44,672 bases of DNA from an uncultured Spirochaetales bacterium (GCA_949295125.1 CASFJV010000047.1:1-44672); one strand, 5' to 3'. Positions 1 to 10,061 are shown, counted from the first letter of the stretch. Program-made: numbers and translations. The notes: generated by a model from the letters alone, not told the origin.

Positions 1-444
1 GACCTTGCTCTTTTCGACACTTACTTTTGCTTCAAGTTCATCAAGCTTAGCCTTTTTCTCCTCAAGCTCAGCCTTGACTTTCTCAAGTTCCTGAGTCTTG
101 CTGTTTCTCATCTTCAAGAAGGACTGTTCACTGATTCGTGCTTCCTCAAGCTGCTTTGTTAAAGCTTCAAACTCCCTCTGAGTATTAATGAATTCCATCT
201 GCTTCTCATACTCATTCTTCTTGTTGAAAGCATCATCATATTTGATTGCAAGACTCTTCTGCTCACTCTGGAGGCTATCATAGAATTCAGATAGGTTGCC
301 ATACTCCTCTCTTGCTTTCTCCAGCTCAGCCTCTTCAGCCTTAAGATCGGCAGGGATGGACTTTATCTTATCCTCTAAAACAAATTTCTTCTGCAGAATA
401 ACCTGCAATTTCTTCAAACAATCAAGCTTTTCGTTTCTTGACAT
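1..444 (-). CDS. Coiled-coil protein, probable DUF164/zinc-ribbon family (3' end beyond window)
   Basis: An open frame runs leftward from an ATG at 444 to the window edge without a stop (148 codons). It starts MSRNEKLDCLKK, has an in-frame TAG three codons upstream, and AGGAG lies 12 nt before the ATG. The visible part is highly charged and helical, with Glu/Lys-rich heptads typical of long coiled coils. Spirochaetes often carry a coiled-coil protein with a C-terminal four-Cys zinc ribbon next to rpoD, and the visible part fits it. The zinc ribbon would lie off the window, so the family is an inference. It follows rpoD in the same direction after 64 bp. Confidence 0.75.
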   Translation of the reverse strand, partial: MSRNEKLDCLKKLQVILQKKFVLEDKIKSIPADLKAEEAELEKAREEYGNLSEFYDSLQSEQKSLAIKYDDAFNKKNEYEKQMEFINTQREFEALTKQLEEARISEQSFLKMRNSKTQELEKVKAELEEKKAKLDELEAKVSVEKSKV

Positions 445-508
445 AAACTACTCTATCTCCTTCCTGGAATCACAACTTATATACTATACAGCCTTTATGA
501 AAATTATT

Positions 509-2956
509 CTACTCATTCCAATCTTTCAGCTTCTTGCTTCTTGTTGGGAACCTGAGCCTCCTGAGAGCCTTGGCCTCAATCTGCCTAATACGCTCCCTTG
601 TAACATCGAAATAAAGACCGACTTCCTCAAGAGTGAGGGCATACCCATCATCAAGGCCGAATCGCATCCTGAGAACTTCCTGTTCCCTTTCAGGAAGCTC
701 ACTGAGAAGTTCCCTGATCTTATCCTGAAGAAGTACGAATGCTGTCTGGTTAGCCGGATTCTCAGCATCCTTATCCTCAATGAAATCAGAAAGCACGCTG
801 TCCTCTTCCTCTCCAACAGGAGTTTCAAGGCTGATTGGTTCCCTGGCAACGCTTTTTACATTCTTGACCTTGCTTTCAGGCCAGTTAAGATGTTCAGCAA
901 TTTCCTTGTCTGTTGGCTCCCTTCCATACAGCTGCATGAGAACCCTGCTCTCCCTGACAACCTTATTAATCTGTTCAATCATATGGACAGGAACCCTGAT
1001 TGTCCTTGCCTGATCACTGATGCTTCTCGTAATAGCCTGCCTTATCCACCATGTCGCATAAGTGCTGAACTTATAGCCTTTCTTGTATTCGAACTTTTCT
1101 ACAGCCTTGATTAAGCCGATATTCCCTTCCTGCACAAGATCAAAGAACTGAAGTCCCCTGTTCGTGTACTTCTTTGCAATTGATACAACAAGACGCAAGT
1201 TAGCCTTGATCAGCCTGTCCTTTGCACTCTTTAATATCTTCTGCCCATACTCGATGTTCCTGACATTGGCAAGTATCTCATCCGTATGGCACTCAAAGTC
1301 ATTTTCTATGTTCTTAAGTTCTTTCTCTGTAAGCTGAAGCTGCTTGATCTCTTCCTTGATCTGATCGGAAGTAAGTCCAAGTTCTGCTTCTATCTGGCTT
1401 GCCTTGCTCCTGGTAGCAAGATCCCTTCCAAGCTGCCTGAGCTCTTTCATGCTAGATATCTTAAGCTTCTGGGAACTCTCTGCACGTTTTGCAAAGCAGC
1501 TGTTGATGCTTTCCTTTGCCTCAATGAAGATATTAGTCAGGTCATCAATCTCTTCCTGCTGGATGACAACATTGGTAACCCAGTCCTCAATTGGCACATA
1601 GATCCCGCTCTTTATTGCATCAAGATCCTTATTCGCATCATGGAATCTCTTGGCAAGGCTCTGCTCTTTCTGTGTGTAGTCATCCTTGATCTTCTTATGT
1701 ATCTTTGCAAACTCCTTCTCAAGATCCTGCTTCTTCATATCTGGATGATCAGATACACATTGTGCTTCCTGCCTTTCCACTTCCTGCTTAACCTGCCTGT
1801 TAAGCTCTTCCTCTTCCTTTTTCAGCTTCTTTATCTGGGATTCAAGATTGCTCTTTATGCTGCTTTTTGTCTTTTCCCTGCAATATGAGATCCAGGCTTC
1901 CCTTGTTGGGAAGTTTTCCCTCTTTTTCCCTTTGAAAACCTTTGAGGACTCATCAGGATGTCCGCCAAGCTTATTCAGCAGGCTCTCCCTGAGACTTACA
2001 AGCTCCTGGTTCTGTTCAAGATCCTCGCCTGCAAGCAGGGCATTTGCCTTAAGCTCATTGTATTCCTTTATCTGCCTTGCAGTCTCCTTTCCCAAAGCTT
2101 CCCTGTAGTTTGCATTATACCTTTTCTGAATGGACAGGAATTCCTTGAGGTCCTCTGTTGAGAGCGGATCCTCTGTATCTTCCTCTATCTTAGTCTGCAT
2201 GTGCTTGATGACCTTTGAGAAGAAAGAGATCAGGATTCCGCTTTCCCTAATTACAGAGTTAACGATATTTGCACCTCTCTCCATCTGCATTGCAAGCTCC
2301 ACTTCCTGCTCACCGGAAAGAAGGCTTTCATTTCCTATCTCCTTGAGGTAAAGCCTGATAGGATCATCAACTGTAGTCTCGATTTTGCTTGAGGAGTGTG
2401 TCTTATGCTCTACTCCCTGTTCTGAAAAGTTGGAGATATCGATGAAGCGGACGCCAACAGAATCATTGTCGTCATCTGTGCCTTTCCATTCATTTATGCC
2501 AGGCTCTTCACTCTCTTCATCGGCGAGGTCACTCTCATATTCCTCATCTTCATCCTCGTCCCTCTCATCCTTTTCTTCCCTCTCTTCATCATCTTCCTCA
2601 TCGTCGTCTTCATCAACAACGGCTGAAGAGAGAATATCGCTATCATCATCGGAAGCAATGAAATCGTCTTCTGAATCCTCTTCGAGGTCTTCAGCGTCCT
2701 CAATGCCTTCCTCTGAAAATGCATCTTCCTCTATCTCATCTGGACTGGGGATATCGAAACTGTCATCACTCTCATCTTCCGTGTACTGCACGCCATCAGC
2801 TTTAAGGGCATCGATAACTTCATCAATATTGCTGATCGAAGCCTTATAGGATTTGATAGCCTGTATAACATCCTCAAATGTTACAATTCCGTTATCCACA
2901 TTAAGCTGGATTAATGATTGATAAAATGGCTGATTCTTAAAATCGTCCTGTCCCAT
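509..2956 (-). CDS. rpoD: RNA polymerase primary sigma factor RpoD (sigma-70)
   Basis: 815 aa. In order: a region 1.1-like N-terminus (about 1-58); a very acidic Asp/Glu/Ser segment (about 60-151); region 1.2 ([12 protein letters not shown], about 197); a long non-conserved region; region 2 ([20 protein letters not shown] and [15 protein letters not shown]) for -10 recognition; region 3; and region 4 with [15 protein letters not shown] and [18 protein letters not shown] for -35 contact. The C-terminus is complete. The ATG overlaps the dnaG stop (TAATG), so translation is probably coupled, as in the classic primase-sigma operon. The acidic block is longer than in most sigma-70 proteins. Function is certain from the motifs. 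Confidence 0.97.
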   Translation of the reverse strand: MGQDDFKNQPFYQSLIQLNVDNGIVTFEDVIQAIKSYKASISNIDEVIDALKADGVQYTEDESDDSFDIPSPDEIEEDAFSEEGIEDAEDLEEDSEDDFIASDDDSDILSSAVVDEDDDEEDDEEREEKDERDEDEDEEYESDLADEESEEPGINEWKGTDDDNDSVGVRFIDISNFSEQGVEHKTHSSSKIETTVDDPIRLYLKEIGNESLLSGEQEVELAMQMERGANIVNSVIRESGILISFFSKVIKHMQTKIEEDTEDPLSTEDLKEFLSIQKRYNANYREALGKETARQIKEYNELKANALLAGEDLEQNQELVSLRESLLNKLGGHPDESSKVFKGKKRENFPTREAWISYCREKTKSSIKSNLESQIKKLKKEEEELNRQVKQEVERQEAQCVSDHPDMKKQDLEKEFAKIHKKIKDDYTQKEQSLAKRFHDANKDLDAIKSGIYVPIEDWVTNVVIQQEEIDDLTNIFIEAKESINSCFAKRAESSQKLKISSMKELRQLGRDLATRSKASQIEAELGLTSDQIKEEIKQLQLTEKELKNIENDFECHTDEILANVRNIEYGQKILKSAKDRLIKANLRLVVSIAKKYTNRGLQFFDLVQEGNIGLIKAVEKFEYKKGYKFSTYATWWIRQAITRSISDQARTIRVPVHMIEQINKVVRESRVLMQLYGREPTDKEIAEHLNWPESKVKNVKSVAREPISLETPVGEEEDSVLSDFIEDKDAENPANQTAFVLLQDKIRELLSELPEREQEVLRMRFGLDDGYALTLEEVGLYFDVTRERIRQIEAKALRRLRFPTRSKKLKDWNE

Positions 2957-4782
2957 TAATAATTCTGTTCCTCGCTACTATATAACCGGTTTTTCAATAA
3001 GGCAATGTCCTTATCGAGGTCTTTCTTCTTTTCAAGCAGCAACATCATGTCTTCCTGCTCAATCTCCGAAGAAAGGAGTTTTATCTGTGAATTGAGCCTC
3101 ATCCTTCTCTCTTCCAAGCTCCTCAGCTCTATCTTGTCTATTATTTCATCAAGTACGCCGATACAATCACCGCTGAACTCATCAAGTTCATATGATACAG
3201 TTACGTAATTCCTAAGACGCTGATCGCTGATAAGTGATAGGAACAGTTCTTTTGACTCAATACCGTCCCTTAAAGCATTTTCCAGAGCCGTATATATCTG
3301 CTGGGCATCCCTGTCCTTCAGGTCTGCAAAGTTAATGCGCAACCTGTACTGCCTAAACAGAGCCATGTTATTTGCCAGTATAAGCATTGCATAGAGTTCA
3401 GGTGATATCGCAGCCGTATTAAGGCTCTTTATGCTGTAATTCTCTTCCTCCCGTCTCTCCTCATTTCTTGCCCTGTAAGGATCAGCCGGGCCATTCAAAT
3501 CAGATCTAACATTCTCAGCGCTGCAGGACAGCAATACTGCCACGCTCTGTATATAAGTTTCCTTCTCTACTTCACTTTTTATAGAGTTAAGAAACGGAGA
3601 AATCGATTTCAAAAAGTCAGACTTACCTCTGGGCGTTCTAATATTATACAGTTTTGAATTCTTTTCTACAAGATACTCATATGGGCTCTGATAAGGCAAA
3701 TATTCTGCTTTAAGTCCATCTGTGCCAAGCTTTTCAAGGCTTTCGCTTGCATCCTTAAAGCTTTTCAGATGGTGTATCCTTACCTGGATGGACATTCCCG
3801 AAAGGATGTTTATTGCCTTATCGGTGCTGTTCTGACCTGCACTGTCACTGTCGAACATCAGGTCAACAGTATCGGTATAGCGCGCAATAAGCCTTGCCTG
3901 CTCTTCCGTAAATGATGTTCCAAGGCTTGCCATAGCAGAAGTGAAACCTGCCTGATGCATGCTTATGACATCAAAATTGCCTTCACAGAGTATTGCATTT
4001 GAATCCTTCTTCTTAAGCTCATCAAGACTTTCATAGAGTCCGAAAAGATTCATTTTCTTCGAATAAATGAGAGTATCCGGACTGTTTATGTATTTTGGAG
4101 CGTCATCCCTGAATGAAAGGTCACGGCCAGAAAAAGCTACCACCTGCCCCCTGTAGTTTCTCACAGGAAAAATAAGGCGGTCCCTGAAAAGGGGATATGG
4201 ATACCTGTTTTGGCTGAATAGTCCGCTTTTCCTGAGGATATCGTCGCTGTAGCCTTTCTTCTGCAGGAATTTATAGAGGAAAGCTGAATCTTTCGGTGCA
4301 TAGCCAAGGGCAAAGCGTGAAATCATATCATCGCTTAGTCCTCTGCCCTTTATGTATGAGAAGGCCTGCTTCCCGATTCCATCATTAAGGAGAAAGTGCT
4401 GGAAAGTCCTGCATAGCCTGTCATAAAGGTCATACAGTATTGCACTCTCATCCCTTTTCCTTTCATCCTGCACTCCGGATTCCTTTATGGCAACCCCTGC
4501 TTTCTTTGCAAGGTACTCAACAGCTTCAGGAAATGTTAGGCGCTCCATCTTTTCAATGAAAGTGAATATGGTTCCGCTCTCATGGCAGCCAAAACAGTAA
4601 TAGAGCCCTTTATCATCATCGATCTTGAAGGAAGGAGTCCTTTCCATTCCATTTGAGTGGAACGGGCATCTAGCCCAGTACGCAGAACCTCTCCTCTCTG
4701 TTTTCGTGTATTCCCCAACAAGGTCTGAGAGTTTTATCTTGTACTTGATTTCTTCAATTGAGCTGTCTGAAAAGCGTGCCAA
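2956..4782 (-). CDS. dnaG: DNA primase DnaG
   Basis: 608 aa, usual bacterial length. The N-terminal CHC2 zinc finger is visible (CPFH, then [10 protein letters not shown]), followed by RTPSF and the primase core. The TOPRIM domain shows [17 protein letters not shown] and [10 protein letters not shown], whose acidic residues bind the catalytic metals. It makes RNA primers for the lagging strand with DnaB. The start is a TTG at 4780-4782 with GGAGG 8 nt upstream; no ATG is better placed. Its stop overlaps the rpoD start by one base, and a YkgJ-type gene lies 50 bp downstream on the map, upstream in transcription. Confidence 0.97.
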   Translation of the reverse strand: MARFSDSSIEEIKYKIKLSDLVGEYTKTERRGSAYWARCPFHSNGMERTPSFKIDDDKGLYYCFGCHESGTIFTFIEKMERLTFPEAVEYLAKKAGVAIKESGVQDERKRDESAILYDLYDRLCRTFQHFLLNDGIGKQAFSYIKGRGLSDDMISRFALGYAPKDSAFLYKFLQKKGYSDDILRKSGLFSQNRYPYPLFRDRLIFPVRNYRGQVVAFSGRDLSFRDDAPKYINSPDTLIYSKKMNLFGLYESLDELKKKDSNAILCEGNFDVISMHQAGFTSAMASLGTSFTEEQARLIARYTDTVDLMFDSDSAGQNSTDKAINILSGMSIQVRIHHLKSFKDASESLEKLGTDGLKAEYLPYQSPYEYLVEKNSKLYNIRTPRGKSDFLKSISPFLNSIKSEVEKETYIQSVAVLLSCSAENVRSDLNGPADPYRARNEERREEENYSIKSLNTAAISPELYAMLILANNMALFRQYRLRINFADLKDRDAQQIYTALENALRDGIESKELFLSLISDQRLRNYVTVSYELDEFSGDCIGVLDEIIDKIELRSLEERRMRLNSQIKLLSSEIEQEDMMLLLEKKKDLDKDIALLKNRLYSSEEQNY

Positions 4783-4832
4783 GGAAAGAGCCTCCAGGAA
4801 TCAATATAACATGAAAGGAAGTGAATGCAAAA

Positions 4833-5255
4833 TCACTTTTTCAGTATGATGTAAGGCTCATGGGTAGTGCTTTCAAGAATTTTCCTTATCTCTTCTTTGC
4901 CATATACCCTGCCCTTCCCGATTCCAGGGCATTTTCCTGCCTCCTCAAGCCAGGAAGAATCACTGTCGGCAATGCCACGCCAGAACGGATATGTCCTGCA
5001 CTGCTCAGGGCGCACCTCATATACCGAGCACCCATTTCCTGTGAGGAAAATGCAGTCATAGTTTTCCTTTTCCTTCAACGAGACCATGTAATAGAGGCCA
5101 TAGTCAACCTTACGGCAGTAAATATCAATAAACTCCTCAAAAGAAAGGCCAATATAGCTGGCCATCCTGCTTATTTCCTCTTCTGATAAAAACACAAAGC
5201 CCGGTTCTGCTGAGCAGCAGTAGCGGCACATCTGACAAGAAAACCTGTATTCCAT
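4833..5255 (-). CDS. YkgJ/UPF0153-family cysteine-cluster protein (putative metal-binding)
   Basis: 140 aa. The N-terminal FSCQMCRYCC matches the CxxCxxCC signature of the YkgJ/UPF0153 family. Further cysteines occur at DCIFLTGNGCSVYEVRPEQC and GKCPG, the usual pattern for this putative Fe- or Zn-chelating domain. The substrate is unknown in the family. The start is ATG 5253-5255 with GGAG (5260-5263) four nt upstream; a TTG four codons earlier would overlap that ribosome site and is unlikely. It lies ahead of dnaG-rpoD in the same direction and may be cotranscribed. Confidence 0.85.
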   Translation of the reverse strand: MEYRFSCQMCRYCCSAEPGFVFLSEEEISRMASYIGLSFEEFIDIYCRKVDYGLYYMVSLKEKENYDCIFLTGNGCSVYEVRPEQCRTYPFWRGIADSDSSWLEEAGKCPGIGKGRVYGKEEIRKILESTTHEPYIILKK

Positions 5256-5296
5256 TTTACTCCGCAAAAAAAAATCCTTCCAAAAGCTGGAAGGAA

Positions 5297-5378
5297 TGGA
5301 GAGAGAAGGATTCGAACCTTCGAAGGCAGAGCCGTCAGATTTACAGTCTGATCCCTTTGGCCGCTCGGGAACCTCTCC
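5297..5378 (-). tRNA. tRNA-Tyr (GTA)
   Basis: The reverse strand folds into an 82-nt class II tRNA. The acceptor is GGAGAGG paired with UCUCUCC (one G-U). The anticodon loop CUGUAAA gives GUA, there is a variable arm, and the T-loop is GGUUCGAAUCC. The discriminator is A, and CCA is not encoded. The GUA anticodon with a long variable arm is diagnostic of bacterial tRNA-Tyr. Confidence 0.97.
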
Positions 5379-5392
5379 GTTTGACCACTGTA

Positions 5393-5421
5393 TTATTACA
5401 AAATTTATAAACTTTGTTCAA
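5393..5421 (-). promoter_or_regulatory. Sigma-70 promoter for tRNA-Tyr
   Basis: On the minus strand TTGAAC (5416-5421), a 17-nt spacer and TAATAA (5393-5398) lie about 15-20 nt before the mature tRNA 5' end at 5378. Confidence 0.6.
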
Positions 5422-5496
5422 TAGCTTTTTGAATTTTTTTTTAAATAGGAAAGAACTTTTAAGCACACCCGTTAAGTTTAATCCAAAATGCCACAG

Positions 5497-5985
5497 TCAA
5501 TGTGCCCCGGGATATTTCATTTTCAGGTATTTCATAACCGGAAGCGGAACCATTTTTGAAATATTTGCGCCAAAGGCAACCATTTCCTTGATCTGCGACG
5601 AGCGCAGGATGATATAGTTCTGGTCAGTTGGAAGGAATATGACCTCAAGATCCGGATAAAGCAGCTTATTTGTCATGGCTATCTCGAATTCATATGAGAA
5701 GTCACTCTCGCTCCTGACGCCTCTTATCATTACCGAGCAGTCCCTCTTTTTTGCATAGTCAACGCTGAGTCCTGAAAAGCTTTCAACAAAGACGTTATCA
5801 AGATGGCAGACAGACTCCTTCATCATTTCAACTCTTTCTTCCGGTGTGAAAAGGCATGACTTGTTGATGTTATGCGCAACCACTACATAAAGCTTTTCAA
5901 ACAGCCTGCTGCTGCGCTCTATGACGTTTATATGTCCGAGTGTAGGAGGATCGAATGTTCCTGGAAAAAAAGCAATCCTGCTCAT
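5497..5985 (-). CDS. coaD: Phosphopantetheine adenylyltransferase CoaD
   Basis: 162 aa, full length for the family. It transfers AMP from ATP to 4'-phosphopantetheine, the fourth step of coenzyme A synthesis, in the cytoplasm. Visible motifs are the nucleotidyltransferase signature FPGTFDPPTLGH near the N-terminus, MIRGVRSESDFSYEFEIA in the middle, and LRSSQIKEMVAFG near the C-terminus. Its ATG overlaps the stop of the upstream gene by four bases (ATGA). The type III pantothenate kinase coaX, which starts the same pathway, is at 18753-19517. Confidence 0.95.
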   Translation of the reverse strand: MSRIAFFPGTFDPPTLGHINVIERSSRLFEKLYVVVAHNINKSCLFTPEERVEMMKESVCHLDNVFVESFSGLSVDYAKKRDCSVMIRGVRSESDFSYEFEIAMTNKLLYPDLEVIFLPTDQNYIILRSSQIKEMVAFGANISKMVPLPVMKYLKMKYPGAH

Positions 5986-6452
5986 ATCTTAAGGCTCTCC
6001 ACATATTCCTTAACACTGTTGAAAGCCTTCTCCTCCTCAACAGGAATAGTCTTCACTATATGGAATTTCCCTTCATCATCCTTTTCAACAATTGCGAAGT
6101 TCCCCTTTCCAATATAGCTTATGCTCTGGCCTTCCTTGAGGTTTTCTGCCTTCCTTATCCTTTCAATCATGCAGTCAAAATGGACAAACTCTCCGTTAGC
6201 TATGCTTATTGCCTCTGCAATGCACTGGATGCGCTCATTGCAGTCAGGACATACAAGTAGAGGCTCTTTTACAGTCTTTGCAGGCTGAACTGGAATTGAA
6301 GAATGGAAGCTGTGGCTTTTGGGAGCGCCAACAACCTGGGCTATCGTATTGAGTCCGATGTACTTGTCCGAATCCCTGTTTTTCTTCTTGCTATCTTTTT
6401 CGCGCTTATCCCTGTAGCGCTGGTCTCTTCTTCTGCTGTTATTCTTTTTCAT
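5982..6452 (-). CDS. Conserved hypothetical protein with CxxC/HxxC motif
   Basis: 156 aa, function not recognised. The first 30 residues are almost all Lys, Arg, Asp and Asn. The middle has CPDCNERIQC and GEFVHFDCMIERI, a possible four-ligand zinc site, followed by a small beta-rich part (SYIGKGNFAIVEKDDEGKF). It overlaps coaD by ATGA, so the two are translationally coupled. There is no Shine-Dalgarno; the ATG lies six nt after a plausible -10 (TATCCT, 6459-6464), which suggests a leaderless mRNA. A basic tail with a zinc site could bind nucleic acid, but this is inference. Confidence 0.8.
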   Translation of the reverse strand: MKKNNSRRRDQRYRDKREKDSKKKNRDSDKYIGLNTIAQVVGAPKSHSFHSSIPVQPAKTVKEPLLVCPDCNERIQCIAEAISIANGEFVHFDCMIERIRKAENLKEGQSISYIGKGNFAIVEKDDEGKFHIVKTIPVEEEKAFNSVKEYVESLKI

Positions 6453-6458
6453 AAAAAT

Positions 6459-6487
6459 AGGATAAAGATTTTAAAAGCAATGATCAA
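6459..6487 (-). promoter_or_regulatory. Putative promoter of the hypothetical-coaD operon (leaderless)
   Basis: TTGATC (6482-6487), 17-nt spacer, TATCCT (6459-6464), then six nt to the ATG at 6452. It lies directly behind the rplS terminator, so the operon has its own start. Confidence 0.5.
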
Positions 6488-6488
6488 C

Positions 6489-6513
6489 AAAAAAGCCTGC
6501 AAAACGCAGGCTT
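6489..6513 (-). terminator. Rho-independent terminator of the ffh-rplS operon
   Basis: Read on the minus strand: AAGCCTGC, loop GTTTT, GCAGGCTT, then a T-run. It lies five bases after the rplS stop. Confidence 0.9.
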
Positions 6514-6517
6514 CCAT

Positions 6518-6874
6518 TTATGCATTCTTTTTCTGGATAAGCTCCTTGACTTTTGCAGCCTTTCCAATTCTGCTTCTGAGGTAGTAGAGCTTAGCCCTTC
6601 TGACCTTACCTCTCCTGACAACCTCAATGCTGTCAATCCTTGGGCTGTGAAGTGGGAAGATCCTCTCTACTCCAACACCATAGCTGATCTTGCGGACTGT
6701 GAATGTCCTGCGGATGCCAGAATTGTTCTTTGCGATTACAATGCCCTCGAACACCTGGATTCTTTCAGTTGTTCCCTCAACGATCTTGAAGTAAACTTTA
6801 ATTGTATCTCCAACGTTGAAATTCTCAGCGTTCTCTTTGATCTGTTTTGCTTCAATAGCTTTAATAATATCCAT
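6518..6874 (-). CDS. rplS: 50S ribosomal protein L19
   Basis: 118 aa, normal length for L19. The core is typical: [56 protein letters not shown] and [20 protein letters not shown]. The protein sits at the 30S-50S interface. The start is the ATG at 6874 ([10 protein letters not shown]), with AGGA eight nt upstream and ten bases after the trmD stop. An in-frame TTG upstream would overlap trmD and add non-conserved residues. It is the last gene of the rpsP-khpA-rimM-trmD-rplS cluster and is followed by a strong terminator. Confidence 0.97.
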   Translation of the reverse strand: MDIIKAIEAKQIKENAENFNVGDTIKVYFKIVEGTTERIQVFEGIVIAKNNSGIRRTFTVRKISYGVGVERIFPLHSPRIDSIEVVRRGKVRRAKLYYLRSRIGKAAKVKELIQKKNA

Positions 6875-6884
6875 CTTACAAATC

Positions 6885-7613
6885 CTAAATACCAAATTCT
6901 TCAATAACTTTAATAAGTTTCTTTCGCTTACTTAGGCTGAGAGAGGCCTTCGAGAGCAAATCAGGTCTGCTATGCATCGTCTTAGCAATCCTGTTGGAAT
7001 CACGCCATGAGCAGATTAAGGCATGATTGCCCGATAATAATACACTAGGAACATCTAAATTGCAATACCTTTGAGGCCTAGTATATTGATCATATTCCAA
7101 AAGAGCTGAAGAAAAACTCTCATCCTCCAGGCTCTCACTGTTTATCACTCCATCTATCAGGCGGAATACCGCATCTATAATCACTATAGCAGATGCTTCC
7201 CCGCCTGTAAGCACATAGTCACCGATGGAAATCTCATCATCGACATAACGGTCTATAATGCGCTGGTCAAGACCTTCATAATGGCCACAGATGAATGTCA
7301 GATGGCTTTCCCTGCTGAGCTTCTTTGCCTTCTGCTGGGAAAAAAGCTCTCCCCTTGCACTTGGATAGATAATATGGCTCTTTTCGAGTTTCCTGTCGAG
7401 AATTGCCTTTTCCAGAGGCTCAGGCATCAGAAGCATTCCAGCTCCTCCGCCATATGTCAGGTCATCAACCCTGTTGTAAGCAGAAGATGAATAATCGCGG
7501 AAATTGACAATCTCGTATTCGATTATCCCCTTCTCAACAGCCCTCTTCATTATCGAATTGCAGAAATAAGGCTCAACCATTTCGGCAAATAAGGTAAGTA
7601 CAGTGATTTTCAA
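6885..7613 (-). CDS. trmD: tRNA (guanine-N1)-methyltransferase TrmD
   Basis: 242 aa, full length. It methylates G37 of tRNAs with S-adenosylmethionine, preventing +1 frameshifts. The SPOUT trefoil-knot motifs are clear: [38 protein letters not shown] and [10 protein letters not shown]. Its ATG overlaps the rimM stop by four bases. The order rimM-trmD-rplS is conserved across bacteria. Confidence 0.97.
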   Translation of the reverse strand: MKITVLTLFAEMVEPYFCNSIMKRAVEKGIIEYEIVNFRDYSSSAYNRVDDLTYGGGAGMLLMPEPLEKAILDRKLEKSHIIYPSARGELFSQQKAKKLSRESHLTFICGHYEGLDQRIIDRYVDDEISIGDYVLTGGEASAIVIIDAVFRLIDGVINSESLEDESFSSALLEYDQYTRPQRYCNLDVPSVLLSGNHALICSWRDSNRIAKTMHSRPDLLSKASLSLSKRKKLIKVIEEFGI

Positions 7614-8122
7614 CTCAATACTTCCTTCATGCCAAGGATAATCTGATTGCTCCCTGTATCGACCTTAAGGACAAAAGGCTTCATATTGGGAACAAGGAAA
7701 ACCTTCCCATCAGCAGTCTTTGCATGCAGAAGCAGAGCCTGAGCCCCTTCTGATGTTTCAACTACCGTTGCCACCCTCTCCCCTTCATAGTACATGCCCA
7801 TTCCATAGAGATCGGCAATATAGTATTCACCTTCTTCTAAAGGAGGGCACTTGTCCCTTGGAATGTACATAGTTGAGCCGGAGAGCATCTTGGCTTTTTC
7901 ACGTGTCGGATACTCAGCAAAACGCATCAGGAGGTCATCCTGATGCATCATAGTGTCCTTCACGGTAACTTTTATCCTTTCCTTGGTTCTCAATACCAGT
8001 TCAGCTTCATCAAGTGAAATGAGATGATCCACTTCCCCGCTGAATGGATATATCTTTAAGAAGCCATCGACTCCATGAACCCTGCCGATTGTTGCCGTTG
8101 CAAGAACAGTCTTCCTTTCCAT
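7610..8122 (-). CDS. rimM: 16S rRNA processing protein RimM
   Basis: 170 aa, typical. RimM binds ribosomal protein S19 and helps mature the 30S head. The N-terminal barrel begins ATATIGRVHGVDGFLKIYPF, and the C-terminal PRC-barrel part has EGEYYIADLYGMGMYYEGE and FLVPNMKPFVLKVD. The start overlaps the khpA stop by one base (TGATG), and the stop overlaps trmD. Confidence 0.95.
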   Translation of the reverse strand: MERKTVLATATIGRVHGVDGFLKIYPFSGEVDHLISLDEAELVLRTKERIKVTVKDTMMHQDDLLMRFAEYPTREKAKMLSGSTMYIPRDKCPPLEEGEYYIADLYGMGMYYEGERVATVVETSEGAQALLLHAKTADGKVFLVPNMKPFVLKVDTGSNQIILGMKEVLS

Positions 8123-8355
8123 CAGTCAAGAATCTCCAGGCTGGCCCTTCTGCCGTCCTTAGTTGCACTTGCACTTAGTACGGTCCTGATAGCCTTTGCT
8201 ATCCTGCCCTGCTTTCCAATTACCTTGCCGACATCATCCTTTGCAACATGAAGCTCCAGAACAATGGATTTCTCCCCTTCCACTACATTCACATTGACTT
8301 CGTCCGGGTTATCAACAAGGCTCTTGACCATGAATTCAACGAGTTCCTTCTCCAT
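8122..8355 (-). CDS. khpA: KH-domain RNA-binding protein KhpA
   Basis: 77 aa, essentially one type II KH domain. The nucleic-acid loop is [17 protein letters not shown], and the C-terminus is [10 protein letters not shown]. KhpA proteins bind RNA broadly, often with KhpB. The start is the ATG at 8355 with a perfect AGGAGG five nt upstream; a TTG just before it is not needed. It lies between rpsP and rimM as in many bacteria. Confidence 0.95.
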   Translation of the reverse strand: MEKELVEFMVKSLVDNPDEVNVNVVEGEKSIVLELHVAKDDVGKVIGKQGRIAKAIRTVLSASATKDGRRASLEILD

Positions 8356-8373
8356 CAAAGCCTCCTAAAGACA

Positions 8374-8634
8374 TTAGTCTTCTTTGCGGCTAAGATTGAT
8401 TCCCTTTGAATTGAGAAGGTTCTTTACTGTTGGGCTTACTGTTACACCCTTCTTGATCCAGTCCTTTACCTTTTCCTCGTTCAAAGATACCTGCTCGTCT
8501 GCATTAAGTGGCTGGTATGTTCCTACTTCATCAATTGTAATACTGGTACTAGCTTTCCTGTTGTCCATTACTACTACTCTGTAATACGGTCTCTTCTTAG
8601 ATCCGAATCTCTTGAGTCTCATTGTTGTGCTCAC
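8374..8634 (-). CDS. rpsP: 30S ribosomal protein S16
   Basis: 86 aa. The N-terminus MRLKRFGSKKRPYYRVVVMD is the S16 signature, followed by IDEVGTYQPLN and the C-terminal VKDWIKKGVTVSPTVKNLL. S16 is an assembly protein of the 30S body. The likely start is a GTG at 8634 with AGGAG eight nt upstream, giving MSTTMRLKRFG, which matches the usual spacing in S16 proteins; the ATG four codons later would cut into the conserved strand. Confidence 0.97.
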   Translation of the reverse strand: MSTTMRLKRFGSKKRPYYRVVVMDNRKASTSITIDEVGTYQPLNADEQVSLNEEKVKDWIKKGVTVSPTVKNLLNSKGINLSRKED

Positions 8635-8662
8635 GGTTTCTACTCCTTATCTACATGATAGG

Positions 8663-9997
8663 TCACATGCCTAAATTCTTAAGCAATGCGGCCTGGTATT
8701 TCTTATTTCCTGCAATCTTTTTCAGCAAAAGCTTGCTCTTTTCAAATTTCTTGAGGAGGCGGTTCACTTCAGCAACGCTTGTTCCGCTTCCTTTTGCTAT
8801 CCTCTTTCTCCTGCTTGGCCCGATAATCCTATAGTTGGAGCGCTCGAATTTCGTCATGGATCTGATAATAGCCTTCTCCACTTCGATCTCCTTCATGTTG
8901 ATATCGTCCTCGCTGATGTTTCCCTTTGCCCCTGGAATCATCTCGATGAGCTTCTCAGCAGAACCCATCTTGTTCATCTTCTCAAGCTGCTCGAGATAGT
9001 CTTGCAGGTCGAAGGTGTTCTTCTCCATCTTCTTCGCAAGCTTCTCTGCCTCCTGCTGATCATATTGCTCCTGGGCTTTTTCTACAAGGGAAACGATATC
9101 TCCCATGCCAAGAATGCGGGAAGCAATCCTGTCAGGATGGAAAATCTCAAGATCCTCAGCCTTTTCTCCAGTACCAATGAACTTTATAGGCTTGCCAACG
9201 ACTGACCTTAGCGAGAGGGCGGCACCACCGCGGGTATCTGAATCGAACTTTGTAAGCATGACACCGGTTATGCCTACCTTCTCTTCAAATTCCTTTGCAA
9301 TTTCAACTGCCTGCTGGCCGGTCATTGCATCAGCAACAAAAAGTTTTTCATCAGGATGAACAGCATCGCTGATGTTCTTGATCTCCTTCATGAGGGTCTC
9401 ATCAAGATGCATCCTTCCTGAAGTATCTATGATGAGCGTATCGTAAAGGTCATGCTTAGCCCTGCTTAATGCAGCTTCGGCAACCCTTACAGGATTTTTC
9501 TCACCTTCGATCTTGAATACAGGAACATCTATCTTTTCTCCGAGAAGTTCAAGCTGTGTGACAGCTGCCGGCCTGACGAGGTCACAGGCTGCAAGGAGAA
9601 CTTTCCTTCCCTCTTTCTTCAGCTTATATGCAAGCTTATGGCTGGCAGTGGTTTTTCCGGATCCCTGAAGACCCATCATAAGGATGATGCTTGTAGTATC
9701 CTTTCCTTTCAGGTTAAGAGTGTTTCCACTCTCGCTTGTAAGGAGAGCCACCATCTTATCGTAAACGATCTTGGTGAACATCTGCCCAGGGTCAACGGCC
9801 TTCAAGACCTTTTCACCCATAGCCTCTTCCATTGTAGAGTTGACAAAACGCCTTACAACGCGGAGGTTGACGTCAGCATCAAGGAGAGCTTCCTTAATCT
9901 GCTCGACTGCATCGCTGATGTTCTTCTCGCTTATCTTGCCCTTTCCTGAAAGGGTTCTCAAAGCTGATGATATTTTTCCCGAAATACTATCAAACAT
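8663..9997 (-). CDS. ffh: Signal recognition particle protein Ffh
   Basis: 444 aa. It carries the SRP54 N domain, the GTPase G domain (MGLQGSGKTTASHKLAYKL, DTSGRMH, MLTKFDSDTRGGAALSLR) and the C-terminal methionine-rich M domain with the RNA-binding helix (GPSRRKRIAKGSGTSVAEVN). It binds 4.5S RNA and signal sequences and brings ribosomes to FtsY and SecYEG. AAGGA lies just before the ATG. It is the first gene behind the promoter at 10032-10061 and leads into rpsP, 28 bp away. Confidence 0.97.
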   Translation of the reverse strand: MFDSISGKISSALRTLSGKGKISEKNISDAVEQIKEALLDADVNLRVVRRFVNSTMEEAMGEKVLKAVDPGQMFTKIVYDKMVALLTSESGNTLNLKGKDTTSIILMMGLQGSGKTTASHKLAYKLKKEGRKVLLAACDLVRPAAVTQLELLGEKIDVPVFKIEGEKNPVRVAEAALSRAKHDLYDTLIIDTSGRMHLDETLMKEIKNISDAVHPDEKLFVADAMTGQQAVEIAKEFEEKVGITGVMLTKFDSDTRGGAALSLRSVVGKPIKFIGTGEKAEDLEIFHPDRIASRILGMGDIVSLVEKAQEQYDQQEAEKLAKKMEKNTFDLQDYLEQLEKMNKMGSAEKLIEMIPGAKGNISEDDINMKEIEVEKAIIRSMTKFERSNYRIIGPSRRKRIAKGSGTSVAEVNRLLKKFEKSKLLLKKIAGNKKYQAALLKNLGM

Positions 9998-10031
9998 AAA
10001 ATTCCTTACGCCTAGTCAAGGCAACGTTATT

Positions 10032-10061
10032 TTTATACCCAAAAACTGCCTTAGCTGTCAA
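10032..10061 (-). promoter_or_regulatory. Strong sigma-70 promoter for ffh-rpsP-khpA-rimM-trmD-rplS
   Basis: Minus strand: perfect TTGACA (10056-10061), 18-nt spacer, TATAAA (10032-10037). It lies about 35 bp before ffh and after the upstream terminator. Confidence 0.8.

Noticed and set aside
2385..2849. Plus-strand serine-rich frame opposite the acidic part of rpoD
   Set aside because: It is the antisense reading of Asp/Glu codons in a certain gene and has no ribosome site.
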